Positions 1-12,756 are shown, counted from the stretch's first letter. The stretch: DNA of 64,000 bases from Nematostella vectensis (GCF_932526225.1 NC_064035.1:14806469-14870468), one strand, 5' to 3'. The notes: generated from the letters alone by a model not told the origin. Program-made: numbers and translations.

Positions 1-1273
1 TGAAGAAATACTTAAGTTAACATCAGGGCACTTGTGAAGTTTGTGTTTATCAGTGTTCTGATTCTTGCCACGCTGCCATTTTATCCTCCAGCACAATACC
101 AAGTGACTGAAAGAATCCATTTCCATCGCCTAATTTAAGCAAGTAACTGAGCAACTTTCGATCAAATATGATTAACATATTGACCCCTCAACCAGCCTGT
201 ACCGGCCTTGAGAAGTGTCCACAACCCCAAAAATTCGTAAATGCAAAATAAACACAACGAAATGAAGATACTCAATCAGTCTAATGGTCTTGCAGATATG
301 CATTCAACCAATCAGATAGCAACTACTCTCACCCCTTTAACAAAACGCTCAAAATACCACACACGGGAGAGAGATCAGCAAACACAGCTCAAGACACAAA
401 TAGATACCTTTATTCTGACCCTCCAAGTCCATTTTCGTGGCCTCAAAACACAATGTCCACCCCTTGAAGGCTTGTGAAACCACTTGGATACCATTACGGA
501 TTGCAAAGCATTCTGGGAGCCAAGAGGGGAGGGCCAGTCAAAACTCCTCTTTCTAAAGTCAGAAGGTTTTTCTTTTCACCCCGAAGACAAACAATTCCAG
601 GTCATACAGACCCAGAATAGCAGTGTAAACAATTTTGGAATCAATTTGATTTCAGAAAAGACAGCATTTAGGAGAGCTGTGGTGGTTCATTGGAAAAAAA
701 AATTCTTATCCAGGCAAAGCCAAACAAGAAAAAATCACCAGGAATCCACCTTTGCTTGCGAACATCCATAAGCACAGCACTCCATTATGCCCCAATAGAC
801 TTCCTTTTTTTTTGAAAAATATAAGCAACTTTCAATTTGTGCTCGTATTATCACAGCAACAAGGGATTAAAAATGGGACAGCAAAGCACTGTTGGAAAGC
901 TAGGATACCGCTGACTAGGAAATGCGATGTTTGACTTCGACAGGCTGTATAAGACTGAAAATAGCAAGGGGGTATCTGTTTTCAGTCTGTTTTTTTGTAA
1001 ATTCAGCTAAAAAATAGCCAGGAATTAATGGTTACTTTGAAACTTTCTTGCAAATGAGCCGCTGTGTTTACAATTGTAAACAAAAAAAGGAGTGGTTGGA
1101 AGACATTCTTTAAAACTTTGTATTGCTGGACTTGGTAGCATGCATTGCACAATTAAATCATGCATCAATAAAAATTTTATTTTGTTAAATATCTTTAAAT
1201 CATTCACTTCATTTTCTGAGATTTTTAGTTATATGATAAAATCGAGCATCTAACATACTCTTTTGTCACTCAG
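1..1273. other. RPE intron (no further exon seen)
   Basis: This must be intron of the RPE gene, because the exon at 1274 needs upstream exons on the same strand. Small open frames at 241-477 and 484-771 (+) resemble no family I know and lack splice context. Nothing else is recognised. Confidence 0.55.
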
Positions 1274-1399
1274 GCTGGTGCAAACATGATCGTATCTGGA
1301 AGTGCTATAATGAAAAGTGACAATCCTCGACAAGTGATAGCATTGCTACGAGAAAGGGCAGAGAAGTGGTTAAGAGGCCATGGCGAGGCAGAGAGGTAA
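1274..1399 (+). CDS. RPE: Ribulose-5-phosphate 3-epimerase, last coding exon
   Basis: The exon follows an acceptor ending TTTTGTCACTCAG and reads 41 codons to a TAA. It starts AGANMIVSGSAIMKSDNPRQ, which I recognise as the C-terminal phosphate-binding strand and helix of ribulose-5-phosphate 3-epimerase. That enzyme interconverts ribulose-5-P and xylulose-5-P in the cytosolic non-oxidative pentose phosphate pathway. The family motif is GA(N)MIVSGSAI followed by a DP(R)xVI helix; both are seen. The rest of the TIM barrel must lie left of the window, since no earlier RPE exon is visible in 1-1273. The tail RGHGEAER is charged and non-conserved, as is usual. The gene is convergent with the TRAF gene. 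Acceptor and family call are firm; the transcript end is not determined. Confidence 0.88.
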   Translation, partial: AGANMIVSGSAIMKSDNPRQVIALLRERAEKWLRGHGEAER

Positions 1400-2304
1400 C
1401 ATTCATTCAGGTCTCTAGTTTAGACAAGGTACATACTGTATAATACAATATTTGCTCATGTTGGAAGAGGGGAGTGAGTGAGTGGTCAATCATTCAGGGT
1501 CGAGGTCATTAGCCCAAAATTGCCTTGGGTATAAGAACAGTAGTAGTTATATTACCGCCTATCTTGTATGGCCTCCGATTTTAACAGCATAGCCAAAACA
1601 CTATTTAATATTTGCACAATTATGCAATACGCTCTTTCCACAAATCATTTTGGAACTTAAAGACAGCTTGAAGGCTAGTGCAGATATATGTTTGATCACA
1701 GTTTTTGTATGCAGTACTTTGTAAATATGATAGGACGCTTCTTATAGAAAAAAACTCTTTATTTATACATCATCTTATATAGGGAAGGTGTATTCACAGC
1801 TTGTGGGGACTGCGTACTATTATGTGTCTTTCTACGCTGTTATATACATTAAACATATATTTGACATCCACCCAGCCATCAGGTCTTTTTTTTAGATAAG
1901 CATATAGACTTTATCTCACTCTATCTCGGTTAGACAACTAATGAATAGTTGATGGCGACTGTTAAAATCCATTTTATTTATAAAAATCAAAGAGGGGTTT
2001 CGTAGTAATGATTTCTCGCAAACGGTTCATCGCCAATACAGCTCATTAAAAACCTGCCTTTCAAAAAGTATCTACTGCGTTACTATTACATGGCTCTAAC
2101 ATGGATGCCAGAAGCCAGCCTTTACAAGTCTGTAAAGAACCTTTAGGGGCTTTGTTTTTATGTCGAAAAACGTTTATAACGTCCATGTCGTTGACTGACA
2201 TTAAAATATCTTCAAATGAGTAAAAAATAGACTTTTGTACAACGTTTGCGTGAACTGCAAACTTTTCCCAAAAGTTTTTTTGAAAGCTTCAGTCGCCAAC
2301 TGCC
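1400..2304. other. Convergent intergenic region between RPE and TRAF
   Basis: This tail-to-tail spacer holds the 3' ends of both genes. On the minus strand AATAAA signals lie at about 1973-1978 and 1758-1763, downstream of the TRAF stop. No other gene is visible. Confidence 0.5.
1973..1978 (-). terminator. Candidate poly(A) signal of the TRAF gene
   Basis: A canonical AATAAA on the minus strand lies about 330 bp past the TRAF stop codon. A second copy at 1758-1763 is an alternative. Assignment is by position only. Confidence 0.35.
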
Positions 2305-5300
2305 CTACGTCTGTGATTTTGAGCTTCCAGGTTCCACTACCGCCTTAATAAACATGACATCGTCCTTCACATACTCGCCTGACTCTAAAACTTCATTGGG
2401 TACAAAACAGGGGTTGCCTATTCCCAAGTTCTCCTTGACAGTTGGTCTATTAAACACGACCTTGATGTTGGGGAGCGAGCGATTTGGGCTGAGCAAGTGA
2501 GTCCTGTGATTCTGCTTCTCGCTCTGATCGATGAGATAAAACGTGATCTTCTGTTTAAACGGCCATTCTAACAGCGCATCGTAGTCGCCCTTCATGATGA
2601 TGATGTAGAGCGACAGGTGCGTCCCCTTACCCCGGTCACGCCCATTTAGGTACGCTTTCAGCCGCAGTTTATAACCGTATTGCGACGTGTAAAATGGAGG
2701 GCTAAATATTGCCAGTTCTTGCGGGGACGCGACTGCCTGGTCGTATTGATGTTTGTAGTTGGAGATTTTCCACAGGAAGATCCCGTTCGTGCATAAGCTG
2801 CGACTTTCGTTTTCTCGAATTTTCTGGCAGGCGATGTTGAGATGCGTATGGACAGCGTTCTTGCAGTGCTCCTCCAGTGCGTCCCGTCGCCCCTGAAAAC
2901 AGATGATATGATGTAACACTTGTTTTATTGGAGTGCAACATTAAAGTTTCAGTCGGATAGAGGATTTTTATTTTGCTACCGAAACGCAGTTTTCTTGTCC
3001 GCGCGACTAAGCAAATAATCGTTGAACTTTAGGTTTTAAAAAAAACTTCTTTTTCTACGTAGTTTTTCTCCCAAATATCGCTCACCCAGAAAGAGTCAAG
3101 GAGTAGGCAAACCTTCAAATCTGCGCCAATAACAACAAAGGCATAGAATCGTTTGTCTTATCAAAGCTGTTGCAGCCTCGAAATATGGGAGGGGGGGGGT
3201 AGGGGTACGATACAGGAATATAAGAGGAGCCAGCCATTTCTTTACGGCCATTAAAGTATAATATTATTCGGGAACATGATCAAAAAAGAAAAAAAAGTTA
3301 TCTAGTCTTTATTGCAAATTATTTTATAAATAAATACCACTCCTTGTTTAAGCACCCAGCTTCCAATAAGCGCCCCACTTCGAATAAGCGCGCCCCTTAA
3401 AGCGAAATATGTGAAATAAGCGCCCCCTTCGAATTAGCGAGAGCGGAAAATGTGAAATAAGCGTTCCCGCTTCCAAAATTATGTGAATAAGCTCCCCACT
3501 TCGCGCCCTTTAAGCGAAAAATGAAAAAAATAAGCGCCCCTGCTTCCAATAAGCACTCTCCCCCGGAATTGTAAGGATGACAGCAAGGCATGTAGCTTCT
3601 TCAGGAAACTTTTTTTTGTTATTGACAATGAAAGACACGTACTAGACTATATGTTCGTGTTCTTATTTGGAATTTATTTCTTTAAACATGACAGTAATTT
3701 ATACACAGCTGAGTTACCCGAAAAATTAAATAAAGGCCGCACTACAACGAGCTATTACAGTAGTTATGTAAAAGAGACGAAACTTAACGAAGGAGGGTCT
3801 ATGTTTCAAATAACTTAGCATAAGCCCTCATTGGTAGCTGATCAAGTTTCGGTCCTGATTATTCATTACAACATAAAGATTTACAGGAGAAAGTTTCGGT
3901 CCTGATTATTCATTACAACATAAAGATTTACAGAAGAAAGTTTTCATCACCCACTCCATATAGACCAGAGGAAAACTTAGTCACAAACAAAGTCAAACTT
4001 AGCCAAATCGGACAATAAATTAGTGTATACCTCTAGTTAACTTAACAATTATACCATTTCCGTTGAGGTGGATAGTGGCGAAATATCTACCGAAAGCCGA
4101 AGGCTCAACTACCTGAAATAAATATTTTTAAAGCCACTATCCGCCGAAACGGAAATGGTATAATTGTTTTAGCATATAAAACGAGCTTTAGAGCAATTTT
4201 CTTTTCGGAAACCCTTGGAAATCGGCTGTTACATCCGCCATTTTGCTTGATTTCGGGGCGCCGGAAAATATCCACCTCCTAGGAAGTGTATATTGCATTT
4301 TATCCCGAGTTTCTCAACCAATCAAATCGCTTGTTCTTGCGAGGTTCCCGAGTTTAATATACTAATCTTGAGTATATGGATCTTGAAGCTGTCATCGAAC
4401 TAAAGCCATGACGTTTTCTAGGATTTTTTTTTTCCTTGTTGTTGACACCGTTGCAATGGCTGCCGTACTGGTTTTTTGGAAGGTTTGCTTTCTTCTTCTT
4501 TCTTCAGGTTGTTGTTGCTCAAGCCTCTCTACTTGCGCCGTACCCTGCAACCTATTGGGGAAGCTACTACTATGCGTTGGTTCGTCTATGTGCCCCGCTT
4601 TTATTTTGGCTGTGTGTAATGTGTGTTGAAAGCAGACTGAATTGGTTGTTGTGTGAACTGGGTGTTGTACTGCGTCGCCTTCGTCGTTTTTATTGGTGTC
4701 ATATTTGGAGGACAAAGCCGCTTGAAGATTACCTGCTAGCAGAGGCCTCTTTTCTTTGTATTTCGCTGGGCTGGAGTTCGCAAGGAAAAGAGACTTTTCC
4801 TCGCGAACGCCAGCCCAGCGAAATACAGAGAAAAGATGCCTCTGCTAGCAGGGAAGCTTCACGATAAACTTGATAAGAACCGATTTTTCGGCCCGAACAA
4901 CTTGGAAATCACCCTTTGCATTGCTCCTTTGGCTCTGCTGTTATTTATGGGCACAGGAGTAGACTCAGCAGAATACAGGAATGCGATTATCAGACGTTGT
5001 TATTGTATAACTTTGGATATCTTCGGAGATGTTGGAGGTGATCTTGGAAGAGAATGAAGTTAGCCATGGCGTCCCGAAAAGTTACGAGAATGCAATAATC
5101 GCGTTTGTTTGCCTGTGTCTGCTTTTTTCATCCTTGCAATTGTTTGAAGTGAAAAACTAATACGATGACTGGGAGAGTGTCTATCCATCGATTTATCTCC
5201 TGCGCACCGTGATACAAATTCTGACCGTCAATTCAGTTCTTGGGGCTTCGTCTAGAATTGTGGCTTAATGGCAAAGACGCTTCCGTTTTTATAACAAAAA

Positions 5301-8300
5301 GCATTGCTGTAATCGAACTAGGATTGATAAAAGCGTGTTCTGCCTGTTGTTGCTGTGGCTGTAAGCCAATTGATGTTTAGATCCTCGATTTGATGGCTCT
5401 TGTAGTTTTCAAGAGCTTTTCGTTGTTAGTGAAATTTATTTAGAAACAGTTTAGAATATTTTTTTGTGATTTTTTTAGTAAATATTTTTTTTAAAAATGA
5501 ATTCAGAAGTCATACTTTAACATCCTATGAGTCATAACTTTTCTCCTTGTTTAGATCTGTAGACCTTTTTTCTTCTCGAAGGTTGCCACCCCACACCTCT
5601 AACAGTGGAAAAGAGAGAGAGGCTACACGCTGCACATCTCTAACCGAAAGCATTAAACTCTAAACGACGAAAAAATGGTATGACAACTCAAAGTATGACT
5701 TCTGAATTCATTTACTAGAAAAAACATTTACTAAAAAAGTTCTTAAGAAAAAGTGAGCACAGAGCTTGCTAATTTATGCTTACTTCTCCGAAACAATACG
5801 TACTTCTTAAATGGTTCCATGATAACCAGTCTCTGTTATACCTTTCCTTGCTTTTTTTTTACCAGTTCACCTTGATTGGGGGGGGGGGGGGATAGAAGAG
5901 AAGATTCTAAGGGATGCAGAGATGGTATAAATGACCTAAGCTTTCATTTGAGGGGAAATTAGATGGATATGATAGATTTTGTGGTGTTTTTCTCCTACTT
6001 TATGCAATATCAGGGTCTAGATGTAATAACTCACCTTGAATGGACAGCCAATGTCTCTGTACATACAGGGATGTACCGCAAGCGGGCATTCGCTCATGTG
6101 GAACGGCATCTACAAAACATGATGTGTTAGAGCATCGCCGTCAGCCGCTATTTTGTCACCCAAGCTAAATACCAAGTTATAAAAAGAATCCATTTCCATC
6201 GGCTGAATTAGGGCAGCTATATTTTCGATTGGCGCATAGAGCTTAAATCTTTGTCTGTCAAATCGCTTTTCGATATTTCCTTACATAATTGGTCTTTAAA
6301 TGATGAATTAAAACTCTTCAAACGGTGCGAATGAGCAGTATAAGCCGATGCAAAAGGCACTAAGCGCAGTTCTTCTCATTTGCGCTCACCTCCTCCCTGG
6401 GGATATCCTTTGCTCCGCATTTGTTGACGCATTCTATCGGTAATCGTTTGCATGACTTCATATGCGTCTATGAAAGGAGCAAAATCATATAAAATGAACG
6501 AAAAAATCGGGGCAAACATATACCTATTGTGTAGTTCCAGAAAATATCCATACCCCCTCCCCCCATGGAGGGGATTGGGAATTCCGTGGTGTGGGGGGGG
6601 GGGGGGGGGTTTCAAACGCCCAGGAATTTCCAGAGGAGAGGGGGGTAAAATGCCCTTTTTATGCCCTTTTCCTTAACAGTCACTGTATTTATTTTTTTTC
6701 CCATGGGGTTGGAAATTCCATAGGGATGGGAGGTCATACCTCCGACCCCCTTCATGGTGGAGGGGGGTATGGATATTTTATGGAAGTACACATTAAACAA
6801 CAAAAACGTCAGTGCAAATGCATTATTGGTAATATAATTCGTATAAAATAAAGCTGATAGATAAACTCCTGCTAAAACCAAAAATAGTGGAATTAATAGA
6901 AAACCGTACGATCCACATTTTTCTGCATGGGCAGACATAGTGTGGACTGTCTTTCGGTCATAGAACTGACTTGCCGACACTGTAGAAAGAGGCTTATGCA
7001 AAAGTTTTGTTTAAAGTTTTTGGTTCTATGTTATTTATTTGGGTCTCAGGATTGTTTTCTTTAATATGAGGCTGAAATCTTGAATAAGCGGGTATTTCTG
7101 CCACCCTCCTCACCCCCCTCAACTAGCTGAGGGCCATTCCTAGGCTATGCACATTGCTATAGCAACGCAGATCCGATACCTTTCCGTCCTTATATGTGTA
7201 CATCTCGGTGCAGAAGTGACAAGACACAATCCGCCACTTGCATTTGCTGACAAGGTGGTACTGCAGGCTCCTTCGTGGCATGACTTCGTTGCATTCTGGG
7301 TTTGTGCAATGAACGTCTTCGTGAGCACAGTTTTTCGCATGTTCCTGAAATTCAAGCTTTTCTTTGAATTTATAGAATTGCAATAAAGCTATCCCCCATT
7401 ATTCAATGCAAATCAGTTCCTTGTAAACGGCTTTGAAATGGAAAATAATAAATACACGGAATATACGAGCATTAAGTGAGTGTGTGTCCACAATGTGAGC
7501 TCATAGCTTGCTTCTTTCATCTTGCGTAACTACTTGTTTTCGTATGTTTTGCTAGTTAGAAGAAACTAAATCGCCTGTTAGAAGAAACTAAATATCATAT
7601 TTCAAATATTCTGACTGCAAGGCTATAGCTCATTATTCTAAATCGCAAAAATAAGAATAACATCCCGTTGCATAAAAAGTTAATTTATTTTCGAGTCCTA
7701 CCACAGTATAACAAAACAAACGACATTTTTGCATGTAAAAAGTATGTATTATTCACGCAGTAGGTTAAACGTACTCTCGGAGACTTGTCATTTTTTATAT
7801 TATGGAGCTTTTTAGAATACAAATACGTGTATAGATGTAGCTGTGAATAACCATGTATGAGCAAATTACCGAAACGCGCTGCAGAAAGACTGCGAACATT
7901 CTTCCTTTCATGAATCCTGTTTTCGTATTAGCTGCTCGCCAGTACTTGGCGTCAAGTTTGTTCCTGTGTGAACCAGATGCGCCGATGATGGACTGTTTAT
8001 TACCAGACGCTGAGGCGTTGCCTCTGACGGTGTGCGGTTTTGTCAATTTTGATGAAATCGCATGATTAATCGACTATTGAAATGCTTGTGACTCAAGTAG
8101 CGAAATTCTATCGCATCTCCTTTGATTGTCCATCTCTTATTAACCCGATAGTTAGCTGGCGGCCATGTGCCTAGTAGCACGAACACTACAATGACATATT
8201 TTGCTTTTTGGCAGAGTTCGTCAATAATTTACACAGTGCTGGCTGAGTTGCGACCACAGGCGTGTCACTCGATCCTCGTGGTCGCGTTAAAAGCGCCAAC

Positions 8301-11300
8301 TAATTCACCGTCAAGAGGAGCACTGTTCAACAGGTGACACGAACTGCAAGGCAATGCGCAGCTGCCCGGAAATATCGGAAGATTTGGTGACTGATGGAAT
8401 TCCTTAATCATAGTACTGTTTATTTGCACCAACTTTGAAACTGAAATATGACTGAAGGAAGCATGTACGGTACTTAAGCAAGTCGTATTTTCGCATTTCG
8501 GTTTTTGTAGGTGTAACGAAAACGGAAAAAGAACGGATTTGCGCTTGTGAATCTTTCACACCCAACTTCTCACCCAAAAGCTACAGTAAACCGGTAACCG
8601 ACACTACTTCTACTAAATCCCCCCTAAGGTCTACAAACTCTTGCGTTAAACGTAAAGAATATCACTTGCTCAAACACTTCCTTCGGCCGGCCTTTATTAG
8701 GGCGCCCAAGACTTTCAACTAACAGACAAGACAGCTTTTATCTCTTTCTACCTGTGACGTTTTTGTGCCTTTTTGATCCCGATTTTCGCACATTTCCGAA
8801 TATCTCTTTGTGTGCCGCACTATGTCCCCTAGCTGTTTAGACTTGTTATTCAGAAGCTATTCAGAAACTTCATTTAACTGATCAATAATTAATTAGTTTA
8901 CACTTCAGATACTGAATGGGCTTCTCCATTGTACAAGTCTGTGAAAGAACGTGTGCCAACTGTAATTTGTTCAACACTTTCTTTCTATGTATCAGAGATT
9001 GGCATTACTTGAAAATCACTGTAGCTGTTGATAGGCGTACCAAACGCTTTTTTAAAACGCACAACCAGCAGTCTTTTGTCACATGCTACGCGGGAAACAA
9101 AATGAAGGGGATTTTAATCTTTTGAAAAAGTAAACACTGCTTGCTGAGTTAGCTATTACAGATGTAGGGTTAACTTTCACAATCAGAATTGAAATGTTCG
9201 TTAAATCTGACATGCGTGAACTTAAGTAAATGCAACAGTCCTTTACCCTTTCACTGGCATTTCTGTGGTTTTTACCAATTCTAATGGATTGAAAAACTAT
9301 TTTGCTGTTACACTTTCGAGATTTGCTTAAAAGATTAAATCGAACCGTGTTTGAACTCAGCTGCCCTGTGCCCACTTGGTATAACAGTTGTCAAATTAAC
9401 ATGAATTAGATATTGCATCAAATTAAATATATATTGAGTGAAAAAGACTAGAATTGAGGGAAACAGAAAAGAATACATTTTATAGACATTTAATTGACTG
9501 CGATATAGATTGGTGCAGTGTTTTTAGACAAGCAGGAGAAGTGAAAGGCAATAAACAGCCATATATCCATATCCATTCAAGTAAACTCCTTTTGCATTTT
9601 ATATAATGAGCACGGGCCCTATTATCAGACTTTCTGTAAGCACAGTCTGACGTCTGTACAAGCCTAATCCGTTCTTGACTTTTCTAAACAAATACCATCG
9701 TCTACGAAGTTCCGTTTCTTGGCTAGGGTGTTGATTCTATCAGGAAACAAAGTCCGATTGCGTGGGATTTTATACTTAATTTTCTGTTCATTTCTTAGCG
9801 CAAGTTTTGCGAAAAATTTGCTCTCCGAGATATATTTTACAAATTCGAGGTTGAAAGAAATGTAACCATTAATCGACAGCCAGGTGTAGAACAACGCATA
9901 TATGCTAAGCGACGCAGATAACCACACACAATCACAAATATGACTTCATGAATTTGCCTTGTGACTTAGTCAGTGATTCGATAACTCGAAACAACAACAA
10001 AATAGATCAAAATAGAAATCAACGTTTTGGGGCGCACAAGAGCAGTACCTTGTATCCAAAACATTAACATTAATTTCAAGGTATCGGTTTTGCTGTAAGC
10101 AAAAAGGTTTGATTTCTAACAGAACAGTTTTATCGTGAAACAGGTCCTCTTATTTTTAAAAGAAAACAAATACCATTCAAAGCTTTGGTTCCCCCTAGGG
10201 GAGGAAAATCTTTGGTTAATTAGTGATCTTGTTATAACCCCAAAATAAACGCCATGCTTTCGGTATGCTGTTTCCATTTTGAGTCTCTGCTGATTGGGAT
10301 TTCGAAAAAAAAATGAATACTCGTCGTCGTTTTGGTAGATTCCTTCATACTCTAGTTTTCTTTCAATAGCAATGAAAGGTGGTGGTTGAATAATAGCGAC
10401 CAAACGAATTCTTTTAAACGTTCATTACTTATCAAAGCTGCACAAGCAAGGGAAACCTCAAGATTCCGCAAGAGATTATTTGTAATTAGACTAATGAAGA
10501 TTGTAAATTTAATGAGCGTCCACTTAACATACCTCAATGTTGCTGAGTTCTCCGGTCCATTCGCATTTCCGTTTCCAGTTCCAGCATTTTACTCCTAGAC
10601 CAAGGATAGCTCTTCTTGCTGCCTTATCCACAAAAACCTTTAAGATAAAATAACTTTATGTTTATTTACTTTCACAACTAATCACCTGTATAAAAATTAC
10701 TTCAACAACAAAAGAACAGTGTTTAAAATATCGAGAAATATGACACATTCACAAAAAGCGAAATTCACGGATATCTGATTCGTGATTGCTTTACCGCTTC
10801 TCATTTCAGTTTCCAATAACGAACGTTGAAACGGAAAAAGCGCTAGGTGATCAAACCATTATATGTCCGGCACGATGTTTTAGTATTCACAGTAGTACTA
10901 CTATTTATTACTTTCTGTGATAAATAAACGTCTCTCACGCGAAATCACGTTTTAAAATATTTAGTTCTGAATGTAAATAAACGTGTTTTATTTTCTAACC
11001 AGATATACGCTGACATTATCCAAAAGTTTTGGATATTTAAAAGTGAACAAAATAATATAATTGATGTTAAAAAAGCTGGTATACCAGCTTAAAAATTTGA
11101 ACGCTGTAATACTGCCGAAAAGCATCGGCTAAATACCCACGGCGATTGGAGAATTTATTTCAGTTATCTATCGTGGATAGTGAATTAAACTAGGATTTTA
11201 GACTGAAACAATAACATTGATTAAACTTTGCAACTCTAAGTGAAAAGAGACTTGGTTTCAAGTATTTTCCGGCCTACCTTGGTTGAACTGATCGGTCTCC

Positions 11301-12055
11301 TGTCCATGGGACATAGCACAGGGCTGCCTTGGCTGAAAACATATCAGACACGAGATCTCAAACTCTGCAATCCGTCAAGATGAGTAATGAAATTTCACTT
11401 AACTGGGAAATTCACCATGTGGTGCTAAGCAACACTCGGCAGAACAGCCGAAAATCACTTTATTGATTTGTTTATCTTGCAGATTATATGCACCATGTAC
11501 TGTACGTTTTCACCAGAAAGGAGATAACCTCGCATCTCTTTCAGAAAATATTTTACCCAAGTATTCTTACATTTTTCTTTGTTTTTGTTTTTCTTGAAGA
11601 TTTCCCTTCTCCCGCAAATTTCGAATAATATGACGAGGAGGTTACAATCAGCAAAATAGCCACTGTTCCCCTAAATGCCCATTTCTTATTATAATAAGCT
11701 TTCAGAAATGAAGCAAAATAAATACCACACACAAAAGTATTTCAGCCAAAAAAAAACTACAGACACCACCAGTTAAGCGCTTAAAATCTGGAGGCTTCAA
11801 TTGATTCTGGAAATCACACTTATCACGAGAAAATACATCCGCTAAGAAAGACTAATTCCCGGTACATGGAAAATATCATACGTACAGCCGTCGTAGCTCC
11901 TGAAGACATGACTGGCAAAACCTGTGGCCGCACTCTTCGATTTGAATGGGATCTCGGAAAGCGAGCTGGCAGATCGGGCACTCGTATTCCTCTGGAAGTG
12001 GCTCGACAAACTCAGCCTCGTAGCCCCCGGTCGCTCGATCGACTCGATCCGCCAT
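2305..12055 (-). CDS. TRAF-family RING / zinc finger / MATH adaptor, complete six-exon gene
   Basis: Exons (right to left) 12055-11886, 11332-11278, 10637-10533, 7344-7180, 6109-6035, 2892-2305 join in phase to 385 aa. Exon 1 carries a RING (CPICQLAFRDP, ECGHRFCQSC) completed by CPMDRR in exon 2. Exons 3-5 encode TRAF-type Cys/His fingers (for example WTGELSNIEEHAKNC, HCTNPECNEVM, CPLAVHPCMYRDIGCPFK). Exon 6 is a TRAF-C/MATH domain with GIFLWKISNY, SPPFYTSQYGYKLRLKAYLN and GKGTHLSLY. TRAFs couple TNF-receptor or Toll/IL-1 receptor tails to ubiquitin signalling on the cytoplasmic side of membranes. The chosen ATG (MADRVDR) precedes the RING; an in-frame upstream ATG at 12142 is possible. The protein is short because almost nothing separates the fingers from MATH, so the usual coiled coil is missing. 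The subfamily (TRAF3/4/6-like) was not resolved. Confidence 0.9.
3361..3570. repeat. Degenerate array of AATAAGCGCCCC-type units
   Basis: Variants of AATAAGCGCCCC(A)CTTCGAAT recur about every 20-50 bp at irregular spacing. Units are imperfect, with no TIR or coding potential. Confidence 0.6.
3844..3937. repeat. 47-bp tandem duplication
   Basis: A unit beginning AAGTTTCGGTCCTGATTATT occurs at 3844 and again at 3891, nearly identical over its full 47 bp. It looks recent and has no obvious function. Confidence 0.85.
4043..4172. repeat. Short inverted-repeat (MITE-like) element
   Basis: Left arm ACAATTATACCATTTCCGTT and right arm AACGGAAATGGTATAATTGT are reverse complements. Pairing continues inward through GGATAGTGGC / GCCACTATCC. 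Total about 130 bp with arms near 38 bp and no coding capacity, so a MITE-like element is the simplest reading. Confidence 0.6.
4731..4853. repeat. Near-perfect 120-bp palindrome with minimal loop
   Basis: The left arm (4732-4790, starting CCTGCTAGCAGAGGC) and right arm (4794-4852, ending GCCTCTGCTAGCAGG) are reverse complements with only a few mismatches and a loop of about 3 nt. RNA from either strand would fold into a hairpin of nearly 60 bp. It lies in a TRAF intron. It could be a fold-back transposon remnant or a hairpin RNA source. Confidence 0.75.
5474..5738. repeat. Inverted-repeat element, about 265 bp
   Basis: AATGAATTCAGAAGTCATAC near 5497 is matched by its reverse complement GTATGACTTCTGAATTCATT near 5692. 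A TTTAGTAAATATT / AATGTTT-type AT-rich outer arm continues on both sides. It is non-coding and probably a MITE. Confidence 0.55.
5878..5891 (+). repeat. Poly-G run (14 G)
   Basis: Uninterrupted G tract on the plus strand in a TRAF intron; it appears as poly-C in the pre-mRNA. Confidence 0.9.
6110..7179 (-). other. TRAF intron 4 with a MITE
   Basis: This 1.07-kb intron lies between zinc-finger exons. It contains the 6534-6786 inverted-repeat element and no recognisable exon. Confidence 0.6.
6534..6786. mobile_element. MITE with about 33-bp terminal inverted repeats
   Basis: The left end (6534-6567) contains AAAATATCCATACCCCC, and the right end (6752-6785) contains its complement GGGGGTATGGATATTTT. 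Both are flanked by further complementary sequence. The roughly 250-bp interior includes a 17-G run at 6593-6609 and no domain. The size and ends fit a non-autonomous DNA transposon; the superfamily is unknown. Confidence 0.6.
7345..10532 (-). other. TRAF intron 3
   Basis: This 3.2-kb intron lies between zinc-finger exons. Joining 10533 to 7344 in phase 0 gives the normal W-to-H spacing of a TRAF finger, so no missing exon is needed. Nothing else is recognised. Confidence 0.55.
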
Positions 12056-12756
12056 GATGGCTGGTGCGATTGGTTTCTTCTCTAGCGGTAGTATCCCGTT
12101 TTTATTTGGCCGCATTTGAATGAAAATGATAAATACACGCAAGTGAGGCGCGTATTACCATGGAGATAGTGCTTACAGATATCGTAATGAGCTGACAGAA
12201 AGCAGCTGCTTCTACGAGTGATAACTCCCTTGGAATCATGGGTAACCAGCAAACACTGCCATTTACGAATGATTTACCTTGTCTGTGTAGGTTTATCAGG
12301 TGCGTTGTTAAACGGAGCGGAATCGATGTATTATTTTTAACTGTTTACCAAGAGTTGATATTACTGTCTGATGTTTGTGAAATTATATGTTTATGGTCAT
12401 GATGTGCGTAAATTTAAATGTCACATGTTTTGAATTTCTGTTTGTTCGAGTTGCGTTTGAAATGTTTTTCGCAAGAAAATTGAAAATACGAATTAGAATC
12501 TCCTTCAACTTTTCTAGGATCTTTTAAGAACCCCCGAGGCCTTTATCCAATCTGTTTTCTGCTGTCCATACTCCAAAAGCCTCTTCCATCTCGCGCAAGT
12601 CACCTTCTTCTGCGTGATTTATCCAACTGCATTTTTACTACTTATTCTTTCTTACTGCGGGAAATAGTAATACTCTTTTTATTTTAAAGTGTGTGTACGT
12701 GAAATTTGTCATTTTGTAATTTTATTAAATCTCTTCGTTCAAGCCAGCACAAAATC
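12056..12756. other. TRAF 5' flank
   Basis: This region should hold the TRAF promoter and 5' UTR. No TATA box or other convincing element is obvious, and no gene is visible. Confidence 0.4.

Larger units (their letters stand above)
2893..6034 (-). other. TRAF intron 5, rich in fold-back repeats
   Basis: This 3.1-kb intron has no exon I can recognise. It contains a degenerate short repeat (3361-3570), a 47-bp duplication (3844-3937), three inverted repeats (4043-4172, 4731-4853, 5474-5738) and G runs at 3191-3199 and 5878-5891. Confidence 0.6.

Noticed and set aside
4408-5057. Hydrophobic plus-strand frames in TRAF intron 5
   Set aside because: They cross the palindrome, have no conserved motif and lie in an intron; likely chance.
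6376-6851. Overlapping frames around the poly-G tract
   Set aside because: They are contained in the MITE and its inverted repeats.
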